Shown here piece after piece: positions 52,896 through 61,674 of a stretch of DNA of 64,000 nt (position 1 is its first letter; every line of letters starts with the position of its first letter). Position numbers and translations under genes: made by a program. Source of the DNA: Pseudomonas sp. MYb60. GTDB taxonomy: Bacteria; Pseudomonadota; Gammaproteobacteria; Pseudomonadales; Pseudomonadaceae. Location of the stretch: positions 1 through 64,000 of the forward strand of contig NZ_PCOZ01000009.1 of NCBI RefSeq assembly GCF_002979555.1, in the 5' to 3' direction. The notes under the pieces were generated by a model. That model did no database searches. It saw only the letters and a program-made list of their open reading frames with translations, and was not told the DNA's origin.

Positions 52896-54239
52896 CTAAA
52901 GAATCCGGTACAACAGCCGCTCGATACGCACCCGGCTGACCCGTCGCAGGAACTTGCCCACCGCTTCCGGGTAGTCCGGCAACGTCTGCAAGTGCTGATA
53001 CCCCTCGATACGAGTGGTGTGCTGGAAAATCTGCGCCAGTTCGACACGACGCGGCTCGAGCCATTGGCCCTTGGGGTCATCGATCAGCAAGGCGTTTTCC
53101 AGGTCGAGGCGGAACGCACGAGGGTTGAGGTTGTTGCCGGTCAGCAGTGTGTAGCGCTGGTCGACCCACATCCCCTTGAGGTGATACGTGTTGTCGCCAT
53201 CACGCCACAGGTGCAGGTTAAGCTGCCCGCTGTCGATCATCGGCTGGTGGCGCTTGGCGAAACGGCGCAGGCTGATTTCGTACAGGTACGGCAGCGCCGC
53301 GATGACCTTGAACGGCTCGCTCGGCGGGATGTAGAAATCGTTGGCGGTTTTATCGCCGACGATGATGTCGATCTTCACGCCACGCGCCAGGGCGCGGTTG
53401 ATTTCGCGGGTGACCGGCAGCGGCAGGTTGAAGTACGGGGTGCAGATGGTCAGTTGGTGCTGCGCACTGGCGATGAGTTCGAGGATCACCCGGTTCAGCG
53501 GGTTGTTCTTGCCCACCCCGAGCAACGGGCTGACCGACAAGTGGCCGTTGGGCATCTGCCCTGCGGTGGTGTCATACGTGGCGTGTTTCAGCCGGCTCCG
53601 CAAGTCGCCGATGTCGTTGCGCAGACTGCGTGTGGTGGGCGGGTTGGGCAGGTCCAGGCGGTTGACGGCCTTGGACGCCACCAGGCCGTGCTCGATCAAG
53701 TGCTGCATGGAATCAGCGAGCGGCTGGTTGTGGATCAAGTGGTAACGGTCGAAGCGGTACTTGTCGAACTTGTGCAGGTAGACATTGTTCAGGCTGGCAC
53801 CGCTGTACAACACCGCATCGTCGATCACAAAGCCCTTGAGGTGCAACACGCCGAACAGTTCGCGGGTTTGCACCGGCACGCCATACACCGGTACCTCAGT
53901 GGCATGGGATTGGGTCATCGCCTGGTACCAGGCGCTGTTGCCGGGTTGCTTGCCCGCACCGATCAAGCCGCGCTGCGCGCGCAACCAGTCGACCACCACC
54001 ACGATGTCCAACGCCGGCCGTGCAGCCTTGGCGGCGTGCAGCGCTTCGTAGACCTCCTGCCCCGCCTCGTCCTGCTGCAGATACAGCGCAACGATGTAGA
54101 TACGCCGGGTAGCCTGGGGGATCATCTCCAACAGGCAGCGACGATACTCGGCGGCGCCGGACAGCACCTCGATGGCATCTGGATTGAGTGGAAAGCCACG
54201 CAGTTTGGGCAACAGTGAGCGTTTGAAGAACGACGGCAT
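52896..54239 (-). CDS. pssA: CDP-diacylglycerol--serine O-phosphatidyltransferase (PssA, PLD family)
   Basis: A 447-aa enzyme that makes phosphatidylserine, the precursor of phosphatidylethanolamine, at the membrane surface. It has two phospholipase-D HKD motifs: HLKGFVIDD with His133 and Lys135, and HLKGMWVDQRYTLLTGNNLN with His353 and Lys355. The basic N-terminus MPSFFKRSLLPKLRGFPLN suits membrane association. The ATG at 54237-54239 is preferred; a further 23 open codons upstream are unlike the family. It is divergent from a TetR gene. Confidence 0.9.
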   Translation of the reverse strand: MPSFFKRSLLPKLRGFPLNPDAIEVLSGAAEYRRCLLEMIPQATRRIYIVALYLQQDEAGQEVYEALHAAKAARPALDIVVVVDWLRAQRGLIGAGKQPGNSAWYQAMTQSHATEVPVYGVPVQTRELFGVLHLKGFVIDDAVLYSGASLNNVYLHKFDKYRFDRYHLIHNQPLADSMQHLIEHGLVASKAVNRLDLPNPPTTRSLRNDIGDLRSRLKHATYDTTAGQMPNGHLSVSPLLGVGKNNPLNRVILELIASAQHQLTICTPYFNLPLPVTREINRALARGVKIDIIVGDKTANDFYIPPSEPFKVIAALPYLYEISLRRFAKRHQPMIDSGQLNLHLWRDGDNTYHLKGMWVDQRYTLLTGNNLNPRAFRLDLENALLIDDPKGQWLEPRRVELAQIFQHTTRIEGYQHLQTLPDYPEAVGKFLRRVSRVRIERLLYRIL

Positions 54240-54336
54240 AAGGCTCGCAATGGGTCGAATCCGAAGAGGCCCCGAGCTTACACCATGGGGGTGCTCAGGT
54301 CTCGCCACCCGGGAGGGAAAATAGACTTGACCAAGA

Positions 54337-54350
54337 AGAACGATCGTTCT
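54337..54350. promoter_or_regulatory. Palindromic operator of the TetR gene
   Basis: AGAACGATCGTTCT is a perfect 14-bp palindrome, 11 nt before the TetR start codon and within the pssA/TetR divergent gap. Its form is typical of TetR self-regulation. Confidence 0.65.
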
Positions 54351-54361
54351 ACTTTAACAAT

Positions 54362-54925
54362 ATGAACGACATACCCGGCAACGAAACCCGCGACATTATC
54401 CTCGACGTCACCGAAAAGCTGATCTATCGCCACGGCATCGCTGCCACCGGCATGGACTTGCTGGTGAAAACCGCCGGCGTCTCGAGAAAAAGCATCTATC
54501 GCTACTTCGCCAACAAAGACGAGTTGGTGATTGCCGCCCTGCAACGACGCGATGAGCGCTGGATGCAGTGGTTGCGCCGTGAAGTCGAACGCAGCGAGGG
54601 CAGTGGCGAGCGGATTCTGGCGTTGTTCAGTGCGCTCAAGGCCTGGTTCGACAGCACCGATTTTCGCGGTTGCGCCTTCATCAATACCAGTGGCGAAACC
54701 GGCGACCCGCATGACCCGGTACGCCTGCTGGCCAAGGCGCACAAACAAAAGTTGTTCGAGTACGCCCTTGAACTGTGTAAAGCACATGGCACCCCCGACC
54801 CGCAGCAGCAGGCCGCGCACTTGCTGATCCTGATCGATGGCGCCATCACCGTTGCCCTGGTGATGGGCGATTCAACGGCCGCCGATAAAGCGCAGAGCAT
54901 GGCGCGCACGTTATTGGCACTGTGA
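54362..54925 (+). CDS. TetR family transcriptional regulator
   Basis: A 187-aa regulator. The N-terminal helix-turn-helix lies at about residues 8-55 (ILDVTEKLIYRHGIAATGMD, then VSRKSIYRYFANKDELV). The C-terminal ligand domain (about 80-185) contains GCAFINTSGETGDP, common in regulators of oxidative or electrophile stress genes. It is followed 53 nt later by an NTF2-like gene on the same strand, which is probably its target. A perfect palindrome lies immediately upstream. The ligand is unknown. Confidence 0.9.
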   Translation: MNDIPGNETRDIILDVTEKLIYRHGIAATGMDLLVKTAGVSRKSIYRYFANKDELVIAALQRRDERWMQWLRREVERSEGSGERILALFSALKAWFDSTDFRGCAFINTSGETGDPHDPVRLLAKAHKQKLFEYALELCKAHGTPDPQQQAAHLLILIDGAITVALVMGDSTAADKAQSMARTLLAL

Positions 54926-54978
54926 GTGCCAAGGCCAGGCAACGTTAAATACCTACCACTGTCTTGAGGAGCCGCCCC

Positions 54979-55458
54979 ATGTCATCCACCGTCGAAACCC
55001 GTCCACCGCTACCCCCCTTTACGCGTGCCAGCGCGATTGAAAAAGTCCGCCTGGCCGAGGACGGCTGGAACTCCCGGGACCCGCAACGGGTTTCGCTGGC
55101 CTACACCCCGGATACACAGTGGCGTAACCGCGCCGAGTTCGTGCACAACCGCGAAGAAGCCAAGGCTTTTCTGACCCGCAAATGGGCCAAGGAACTCGAT
55201 TACCGGCTGATCAAGGAACTGTGGGCCTTCACCGATAACCGTATCGCCGTGCGGTATGCCTATGAATGGCACGACGACTCGGGAAACTGGTTCCGGTCCT
55301 ACGGCAACGAGAATTGGGAATTCGACAGCAACGGGCTGATGGCCAATCGATTTGCCTGTATCAACGACCTACCGATTCTTGAAAGTGAACGCCAGTTTCA
55401 CTGGCCGTTGGGACGGCGCCCGGATGATCATCCGGGGTTGTCAGAACTGGGACTGTAG
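54979..55458 (+). CDS. NTF2-like protein of the DUF1348 family
   Basis: A 159-aa soluble protein of the SnoaL/NTF2 fold. Family DUF1348 is recognised from AEDGWNSRDPQRVSLAYTPD, WRNRAEFVHNREEAKAFLTR and the run YEWHDDSGNWFRSYGNENWE. Members are found widely in proteobacteria but have no settled function; small-molecule binding or hydrolysis is possible. GAGGAG lies 7 nt before the ATG at 54979. It is probably controlled by the TetR gene upstream. Confidence 0.85.
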   Translation: MSSTVETRPPLPPFTRASAIEKVRLAEDGWNSRDPQRVSLAYTPDTQWRNRAEFVHNREEAKAFLTRKWAKELDYRLIKELWAFTDNRIAVRYAYEWHDDSGNWFRSYGNENWEFDSNGLMANRFACINDLPILESERQFHWPLGRRPDDHPGLSELGL

Positions 55459-55474
55459 GTCCATGCCACAAAGC

Positions 55475-55509
55475 CCCTGTGGGAGCGGGCAAGCCCGGCA
55501 ATCACAGGG
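55475..55509. repeat. REP-like palindrome between convergent genes
   Basis: CCCTGTG and CACAGGG enclose gagcgggcaagcccggc, the well-known intergenic palindrome of the P. fluorescens group. It may also end transcription between the two convergent genes. Confidence 0.7.
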
Positions 55510-55530
55510 TGACGTGGTTCCCGGCCTGAT

Positions 55531-56688
55531 TCAATCGGGGTTCAGCCCAACGCGATAAAGCGCGCCGTTGTCTTCATCCGTGAGCACGTAAAGGTAGCCA
55601 TCCGGGCCTTGGCGTACGTCACGGATCCGGGCTTTCAGCCCGCCGAGCAAGCGCTCCTCATGCACCACCTTGTCGCCATCGAACTGCAAGCGGATCAGTT
55701 CCTGGCTGGCCAGCGCGCCGATGAACACGTTGTGCTGCCACGGCTTGAAACGGTCTGCGTCGTAGAACGCCATGCCGCTGATGCCCGGTGACTTTTCCCA
55801 GACATGATGGGGCGCGACGGTACCTTCAGCTGTCTTGCCCTTGGCCTCGGGGATCGGCGTCAGGGAATAGTTGATGCCGTGGGTTGCCAGCGGCCAGCCG
55901 TAATTCTTGCCGCGCTCGATGATGTTGATCTCATCGCCACCACGCGGCCCATGTTCGTTTTCCCACACCGTGCCGCTCCACGGGTTGAGCGCCAGGCCTT
56001 GCGGGTTGCGCTGGCCATAAGACCAGATCTCAGGTCGTACACCTTCCTGGCCGACAAAGGGATTGTCATCCGGCACACGCCCATCTGGGAAAATACGCAC
56101 GACCTTGCCTTGCAGTTTGTCCAGGTCCTGTGCGGTCGGGCGGTCGTTGTTTTCCCCCAGGGTCACGAACAGGTAGCCGTCGCGGTCGAACGCCAGGCGC
56201 GAACCAAAGTGATTGCCAGTGGACAGCTTGGGCTCCTGGCGCAGGATCACTTTGAAATCCGTCAGGCCACTGAGGTCCGCCGCCAGGCGCCCGCGTCCTA
56301 CCGCCGTGCCAGCCGTACCGCCCTTGCCACCGCCTTCGGCATAGGAGAGATAGACCAGACGGTCCTGCTTGAAGTCAGGCGACAACACCACATCCAGCAA
56401 ACCGCCCTGCCCCTTGGCCCAGACTTGCGGCACGCCCGTCAACGGCGCCGAGAGCTTGCCGTCCGGGCTGACCACACGCAGGTTGCCAGGCTTTTCCGTG
56501 ACCAGGAAACCTTGCTGGTCCGGCAGGAATGCCACCGCCCAGGGATGTTCCAGGCCCTTGGCAATCGGGGTAGCCGTCACACTGCCCTGCTCGCTGGGGA
56601 ATTGCTGGGCATCGGCCGCGTGGACGGCGGCCAAGGGTAGCAGCGTGGTTGCACACAGGACGGCTAGAAGGGTTTTACGTACATGCAT
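55531..56688 (-). CDS. PQQ-type sugar dehydrogenase (soluble aldose dehydrogenase, YliI-like)
   Basis: A 385-aa periplasmic enzyme of the soluble glucose/aldose dehydrogenase family (six-bladed propeller, PQQ cofactor). The signal peptide ends near AAVHAAD. Family segments are visible: GLEHPWAVAFLPDQQGFLVT at the N-terminus, GNHFGSRLAFDRDGYLFVTL with the catalytic-type His, and SYGQRNPQGLALNPWSG and ENEHGPRGGDEINI. The sugar substrate is unknown. It follows a small secreted protein gene by 11 nt, so the two are probably co-transcribed. Confidence 0.9.
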   Translation of the reverse strand: MHVRKTLLAVLCATTLLPLAAVHAADAQQFPSEQGSVTATPIAKGLEHPWAVAFLPDQQGFLVTEKPGNLRVVSPDGKLSAPLTGVPQVWAKGQGGLLDVVLSPDFKQDRLVYLSYAEGGGKGGTAGTAVGRGRLAADLSGLTDFKVILRQEPKLSTGNHFGSRLAFDRDGYLFVTLGENNDRPTAQDLDKLQGKVVRIFPDGRVPDDNPFVGQEGVRPEIWSYGQRNPQGLALNPWSGTVWENEHGPRGGDEINIIERGKNYGWPLATHGINYSLTPIPEAKGKTAEGTVAPHHVWEKSPGISGMAFYDADRFKPWQHNVFIGALASQELIRLQFDGDKVVHEERLLGGLKARIRDVRQGPDGYLYVLTDEDNGALYRVGLNPD

Positions 56689-56699
56689 AAGACGAATCC

Positions 56700-57014
56700 T
56701 TACCGGCGATTGCCGTTGGCATCATAGGTGGGGGCTTTGGGTTCGGTAGCGGGACGACTGGGAGGCGCGTCGCGCTTGGGATAGCGATTGCCGATACCGC
56801 CGTTTTCAAGGGTGGGTTGACGCGTGGTCGGCCCGGTCTGGATACCACGCACCGCCGGTGCATTGGGCTGGGTGCCTTGCATGCTGTTGGGGTTGGCGCG
56901 GTGAATGGGACCGTTGTTGGAGGTGTTGTTGCCCGGCCCGTTCTGCGCCTGGGCCAGCGGAACCAGGGCCAGGCCCAACAACAGGGCTGCAACGTGACGC
57001 ACACAGCTATTCAT
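56700..57014 (-). CDS. Small secreted Asn/Pro-rich hypothetical protein (104 aa)
   Basis: A 104-aa protein with a Sec signal peptide (VAALLLGLALVPLAQA) ending near residue 23. The mature chain is rich in Asn, Pro, Gly and Arg (NGPGNNTSNNGPIHRANPN) and is probably disordered. No family is recognised. It is divergent from the Ku gene across a 184-bp gap and lies just upstream of the sugar dehydrogenase on the same strand. The role is unknown. Confidence 0.65.
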   Translation of the reverse strand: MNSCVRHVAALLLGLALVPLAQAQNGPGNNTSNNGPIHRANPNSMQGTQPNAPAVRGIQTGPTTRQPTLENGGIGNRYPKRDAPPSRPATEPKAPTYDANGNRR

Positions 57015-57198
57015 GACAAAGCCTCTCTGGGGCGAGGAGTACCTGCTTTCGATAACACGCTACCCCCAGGGTTCGGCTTTGGTAACTAAATACTTTCTCA
57101 TCAGGTGTAACTGAATCTGTCCGCACATCCATCCCTCGAAACTTTTAACCTGGGCGGCGAGTCACCAGAACACCCCCACTGTTCAAGGAACCGCAGCC

Positions 57199-58032
57199 AT
57201 GCCAAGGGCAATCTGGAAAGGCGCCATCAGCTTCGGACTGGTTCACATCCCGGTATCACTGGTGTCGGCCACGTCCTCGCAGGGCGTCGACTTCGACTGG
57301 CTGGACAAGCGCAGCATGGACCCGGTGGGCTATAAGCGCATCAACAAGACCACCGGCAAGGAAGTCACCAAAGACAACATTGTCAAAGGGGTGGCGTTCG
57401 AGAAAGGCCGCTACGTGGTGCTCAGCGAAGAAGAAATCCGCTCGGCGCATCCCAAGTCGACCCAGACCATCGAGATCCTCGCGTTCGTCGCCAGCGATCA
57501 GATTCCCCTTCAGAACATCGATACCCCCTACTTTCTGGCGCCGGACAAACGCGGCGGCAAGGTCTACGCGTTATTAAGGGAAACCCTGAAGAAAACCCGC
57601 AAGGTCGCCCTCGCCAATGTGGTGCTGCACACCAAGCAACATCTGGCGGCGCTGATGCCCCTGGATTCTGCATTGGTACTGGTCATGCTGCGCTGGCCCG
57701 CTGAAGTGCGCAGCCTGGATGAACTCGAACTGGGCAGCGACGTGACCAAGCCGACCCTGGCCAAAGGCGAGCTGGACATGGCCAAGCGCCTGGTGGAAGA
57801 CATGAGCGCCGATTGGCAGCCGGACGACTACCGCGACAGCTTCCAGGAAAAAATCATGGCGCTGGTCGCCAAAAAGGCCAAGGCCGGCAAGGTCGAGGAT
57901 GTGGAAACCCGCAAAGACAGCGAAGAGCGCAAGTCCGCCGACGTGATCGACCTGACGGAACTGCTCAAACGCAGCCTGGCCGGAAAGCCCGCCAAGAAGC
58001 CCGCCGCGAAGAAATCCACCAAGGCCTCTTGA
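57199..58032 (+). CDS. ku: Non-homologous end-joining protein Ku
   Basis: A 277-aa DNA end-binding protein. It starts MPRAIWKGAISFGLVHIPVS, the usual start of bacterial Ku, and contains the conserved blocks GYKRINKTTGKEVTKDNIVK and RKVALANVVLHTKQHLAALM. A Lys/Ala-rich tail (residues ~250-277) resembles the basic C-terminus used for threading onto DNA. The homodimer binds double-strand ends and recruits LigD, which is encoded 3 nt downstream. Pseudomonad Ku/LigD is usually expressed in stationary phase; no promoter was identified here. Confidence 0.95.
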   Translation: MPRAIWKGAISFGLVHIPVSLVSATSSQGVDFDWLDKRSMDPVGYKRINKTTGKEVTKDNIVKGVAFEKGRYVVLSEEEIRSAHPKSTQTIEILAFVASDQIPLQNIDTPYFLAPDKRGGKVYALLRETLKKTRKVALANVVLHTKQHLAALMPLDSALVLVMLRWPAEVRSLDELELGSDVTKPTLAKGELDMAKRLVEDMSADWQPDDYRDSFQEKIMALVAKKAKAGKVEDVETRKDSEERKSADVIDLTELLKRSLAGKPAKKPAAKKSTKAS

Positions 58033-58035
58033 GCC

Positions 58036-60501
58036 ATGTCCAAGCCCCTCAGCGAATACCACCGCAAGCGCGATTTCGGCATCACTGGCGAACCGTCGGG
58101 CAGCGCTCCCGCCGGCAAACGCACAGCCTCGGCGCTGTCGTTCGTGATCCAGAAGCATGACGCGCGCAACCTGCACTATGACTTTCGCCTGGAGCTCGAC
58201 GGCGTGCTGCTCAGTTGGGCGGTGCCCAAGGGGCCGAGCCTCGACCCCAGCCAGAAGCGCCTCGCCGTCCATGTGGAAGACCACCCGCTGGACTACGGCG
58301 ATTTCGAAGGCAATATTCCGGCGGGCCAGTATGGCGCAGGGGATGTGATCGTATGGGACCGCGGCGTGTGGCAACCCCTTGACGACCCGCACAAGGCCTA
58401 CGCTGCCGGAAAACTCAAGTTCACCCTGATTGGCGAGAAACTGTCTGGCGACTGGGCGCTGGTCCGCACCCGCTTGAAGGGCAGCGGCGATAAAGAGCAA
58501 TGGCTGCTGATCAAGGAAAATGACCCCCAGGCCCGATCGAGCAAGGACTACGATATCGTCCAGGCCCAGCCCGATAGCGTGCTCAGCGACGCCACGGTGG
58601 GTAAAACCGGAACCCGTGCAAAAGCCCGAAAAACCACGGCAGCCCTCCCCGATCAGCTCGGGCCGCAATTGGCCACGCTGGTCGATCGCGCGCCCGACGG
58701 CGATTGGCAGTATGAAATCAAGTTTGACGGCTACCGCATGCTTGCGCGCATTCGCGACGGCGAGGCGCGGCTGTTTACCCGCAATGGGCACGACTGGACC
58801 GAACGGTTACCGCGCCAGGTCAAGGCCCTGCAGGCCCTCAAGCTCAAGGACAGCTGGCTCGACGGCGAAGTGGTCAGCCTCAACGATGACGGCCTGCCGG
58901 ACTTCCAGGCGCTGCAAAACGCCTTTGACATCGGTCGCAGCCTCGACCTGGTCTACTACCTGTTCGATGCACCGTTCCTCAACGACGAGGATCAACGCCA
59001 GGCGCCCGTCGAAGAGCGCCGCGCGGCGCTCAAGGCGGTAGTCAACCGCAGCAAAAGCACACTGCTGCGATTTTCCGAAGCCTTCACCGCCCACCATCAG
59101 GACATTCTGCAAAGCGCCTGCAACCTGGCGCTGGAAGGTGTGATCGGCAAGCGGCTGGGCAGCCCTTATACGTCCTGTCGCAGTGCCGATTGGATCAAGC
59201 TCAAATGCCGCTTGCGCCAGGAGTTCGTGATCGTCGGCTATACCCGTCCACGGGGGTCGCGTAGCGGGTTCGGCGCGCTGTTGCTGGCGGTGAATGACGC
59301 CGCAGGCCTGGTGTACGCCGGACGCGTGGGCACCGGATTCGATCAGGCTGCACTCGACAGCATCCACACGCGGCTCAAGCCACTGGAACGCAAGGCCTCG
59401 CCCCTGTCGAAGCCACTCACCAGTGCCCAGGCCCGTGGCGTGCACTGGGTAGAACCGACTTTGGTCGGCGAAGTGCAATTTGCCGAGTGGACACGCGAGG
59501 GCGTGGTCCGCCAGGCGGCTTTTGTCGGACTGCGCAGCGACAAACCGGCCGGTCAAATCATTCATGAGCGGCCGCTGACGGCCCAGCCGTCGAAACCCGC
59601 GACAAAAGCGCGAAACAATATCGCTATCACGCATCCCGACCGCATCATCGACCCCCTCAGCGGCACGCAGAAGCAGGCGCTGGCGCAGTTCTACGCCAGC
59701 ATCAGCGAGTGGATCCTGCCCTTTCTGCGCAAGCGCCCGGTCTCGCTCCTCAGAGCCCCCGAGGGCATCGAGGGCGAGCAATTCTTTCAGAAACACGCTG
59801 AACGGCTGGCCATCCCCCACATCAGGCAACTCGACCCGACACTCGACCCGGGCCACGCACGGCTGATGGAAATCGACAGCGCCGATGCGCTGGTCGGTGC
59901 CGTGCAAATGGGCAGCGTCGAGTTTCACACCTGGGGCGCTACCACGGACAAGATCGAAACCCCGGACCTGTTCGTGCTCGACCTTGACCCCGACCCGGCC
60001 CTGCCCTGGAAGGCCATGGTAGAGGCCGCGCAACTGACGCTGTCAGTGCTCGATGAACTTGGCCTGCAAGCGTTCGTAAAGACCAGCGGCGGCAAGGGCC
60101 TGCACCTGGTGGTGCCCTTGGCACGTCGAGATGGTTGGGACACCGTCAAGGCATTCGCCAAGGCCATCGCCCACTTCATGACCTCGCAGTTGCCCGAGCG
60201 CTTCACGGCGACCTCAGGGCCCAGGAACCGCGTGGGCAAGATCTTCGTCGACTACCTGCGTAACGCGCGGGGCGCCAGCACGGTCGCGGCGTACTCGGTG
60301 CGGGCGCGGCCGGGCCTGCCGGTCTCGGTGCCAGTCAGTCGTGAAGAATTGAAGACCTTGCGCGGTGCCCAGCAATGGACAGTTGCCAACGTGATGGCGC
60401 GCCTGGAGAGCTTGAAGGCGGATCCTTGGGAGGGTTATGCCAATCGGCAGAAAATCAGCAAGAAGATGTGGGACAAGTTGGGCGCCCACCCACCAAAGTG
60501 A
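58036..60501 (+). CDS. ligD: ATP-dependent DNA ligase LigD (phosphoesterase-ligase-polymerase)
   Basis: An 821-aa three-domain enzyme for end joining. An N-terminal 3'-phosphoesterase domain covers about residues 30-160 (VIQKHDARNLHYDFRLELDG). The ligase domain covers about 200-510, with the adenylated Lys229 in motif YEIKFDGYRM and the OB-fold end. A C-terminal primase-polymerase domain covers about 540-815, with the catalytic acidic pair in FVLDLDPDPALPW and SGGKGLHLVVPL. This is the order of P. aeruginosa LigD. It starts 3 nt after the Ku stop, so the pair form one operon. A hairpin overlaps its stop codon. Confidence 0.95.
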   Translation: MSKPLSEYHRKRDFGITGEPSGSAPAGKRTASALSFVIQKHDARNLHYDFRLELDGVLLSWAVPKGPSLDPSQKRLAVHVEDHPLDYGDFEGNIPAGQYGAGDVIVWDRGVWQPLDDPHKAYAAGKLKFTLIGEKLSGDWALVRTRLKGSGDKEQWLLIKENDPQARSSKDYDIVQAQPDSVLSDATVGKTGTRAKARKTTAALPDQLGPQLATLVDRAPDGDWQYEIKFDGYRMLARIRDGEARLFTRNGHDWTERLPRQVKALQALKLKDSWLDGEVVSLNDDGLPDFQALQNAFDIGRSLDLVYYLFDAPFLNDEDQRQAPVEERRAALKAVVNRSKSTLLRFSEAFTAHHQDILQSACNLALEGVIGKRLGSPYTSCRSADWIKLKCRLRQEFVIVGYTRPRGSRSGFGALLLAVNDAAGLVYAGRVGTGFDQAALDSIHTRLKPLERKASPLSKPLTSAQARGVHWVEPTLVGEVQFAEWTREGVVRQAAFVGLRSDKPAGQIIHERPLTAQPSKPATKARNNIAITHPDRIIDPLSGTQKQALAQFYASISEWILPFLRKRPVSLLRAPEGIEGEQFFQKHAERLAIPHIRQLDPTLDPGHARLMEIDSADALVGAVQMGSVEFHTWGATTDKIETPDLFVLDLDPDPALPWKAMVEAAQLTLSVLDELGLQAFVKTSGGKGLHLVVPLARRDGWDTVKAFAKAIAHFMTSQLPERFTATSGPRNRVGKIFVDYLRNARGASTVAAYSVRARPGLPVSVPVSREELKTLRGAQQWTVANVMARLESLKADPWEGYANRQKISKKMWDKLGAHPPK

Positions 60502-60512
60502 GAGGCGCCCAA
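60478..60512. terminator. Hairpin overlapping the ligD stop
   Basis: TTGGGCGCC (60478-60486) pairs perfectly with GGCGCCCAA (60504-60512). The left arm lies in the ligD coding end and the stop codon lies in the loop. It is a likely convergent terminator between ligD and lpxO, without a T-run. Confidence 0.5.
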
Positions 60513-60522
60513 GGCACGGGCA

Positions 60523-61422
60523 CTAGATGAGCAGGAAGATCGCCGCCAATGCGGCAAAGATCGCCCACTTTTCCAGGTAGTAACGTGTGCGATTGCGTTT
60601 TTTCAGCTCTTTACCGCGTAAGCGGATCTTGTACAGACGCGTAAAGGCGCGATTCAACCCGCCGGTCTTGTCGCCGTCATCGTTGGGCGAGCCCGCCGCC
60701 GCCATCACGGTGCGGCTGAACCAACGGTTGAAGGCGGTCGCCCAGCGGTACTTCATTGGGCGTTCAACGTCGCAGAACAGAATGATGCGGTTTTGCCCGG
60801 TGGTGTTTTCGGCGTAGTGGATGTAGGTCTCGTCAAACATCACCGCCTCGCCATCGCGCCAGTAATAGTTTTCACCGTCCACGTTGATGTAGCAGCCAGG
60901 GTCGTTCGGCGTCTCCAGGCCCAGGTGATAGCGATAGGAGCCCGCATACGGATCACGGTGGCGCACCAGTTTGGAACCCGGTGGCAGCTCGGCGAACATG
61001 GCGGCCTTGATCGAGCCGATGCTCTGCACCAACTCCGTGGTGCGCGGGCACAGCTTCATTGCCGAGGGATGGCTGTCGCCGTACCACTTGAGGTAGAAAC
61101 GCTTCCAGCCCGACTTGAAGAACGAGTTGAAACCCACGTCGTTGTACTGGTCCGAACGCTTGATCTCACCGGCACGCATCAAGGCCTGGCCTTCCTGGCG
61201 AATTTCTTCCCAGTGCTCCTGCAGCGGGCTCAGGTCGGGAAAGTCGCTGGGAGACAGGTAGGGGCGGCCCGGGAATTTGGAGAACAGATACAGGAAGCAG
61301 TTGATCGGGGCCAGGAACGTCGAGTGATCGCTCAACTGGCGGCCCAACTTGTGTCGCACCCGGCCACGCAGGTGTACATACGCAATGGAGGCAACGTAGA
61401 GCACTACAATAATGAGTTTCAA
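60523..61422 (-). CDS. lpxO: Lipid A 2-hydroxylase LpxO (Asp/Asn beta-hydroxylase family)
   Basis: A 299-aa Fe(II)/2-oxoglutarate dioxygenase that hydroxylates lipid A acyl chains. Membrane segments lie at the N-terminus (MKLIIVVLYVASIAYVHLRG) and the extreme C-terminus (WAIFAALAAIFLLI). The dioxygenase core contains KLVRHRDPYAGSYRYHLGLE and FDETYIHYAENTTGQNRIIL, which hold the Fe-binding His and Asp/Glu residues. The start is placed at the ATG at 61420-61422. The gene stands alone; the nearest plus-strand gene (ligD) is convergent. 2-hydroxylated lipid A is known in pseudomonads and can affect immune recognition and peptide resistance. Confidence 0.9.
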   Translation of the reverse strand: MKLIIVVLYVASIAYVHLRGRVRHKLGRQLSDHSTFLAPINCFLYLFSKFPGRPYLSPSDFPDLSPLQEHWEEIRQEGQALMRAGEIKRSDQYNDVGFNSFFKSGWKRFYLKWYGDSHPSAMKLCPRTTELVQSIGSIKAAMFAELPPGSKLVRHRDPYAGSYRYHLGLETPNDPGCYINVDGENYYWRDGEAVMFDETYIHYAENTTGQNRIILFCDVERPMKYRWATAFNRWFSRTVMAAAGSPNDDGDKTGGLNRAFTRLYKIRLRGKELKKRNRTRYYLEKWAIFAALAAIFLLI

Positions 61423-61624
61423 GGGATTTCGTCACACGTCAGAAGAGAACAGGCTGCCCCTGCCTGCCCACGACGGCCGAGGATGGATGGCAGCACCTGA
61501 AATCACAATTCACACAGTCGGCATGAGCGGTTGGTTTACAACAGGCTCATGGCCATTGGCGGTTATTTAGCCACAGTTTGTAACCAAAAGTTAATCTAGA
61601 ATTGTGAATTTGTGTCTTGAAGAA

Positions 61625-61665
61625 CAAGGCCATCGGGCTCGTCGGATGACGAACCGGTGGCCTTG
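61625..61665 (-). terminator. Hairpin after the Wzz gene
   Basis: CAAGGCCA pairs with TGGCCTTG around a loop that itself holds a small stem (TCGTC and GACGA). On the minus strand it is followed by TTCTTC. The remaining 61423-61624 region holds no gene and is AT-rich near lpxO. Confidence 0.5.
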
Positions 61666-61674
61666 TCAGGCGAT

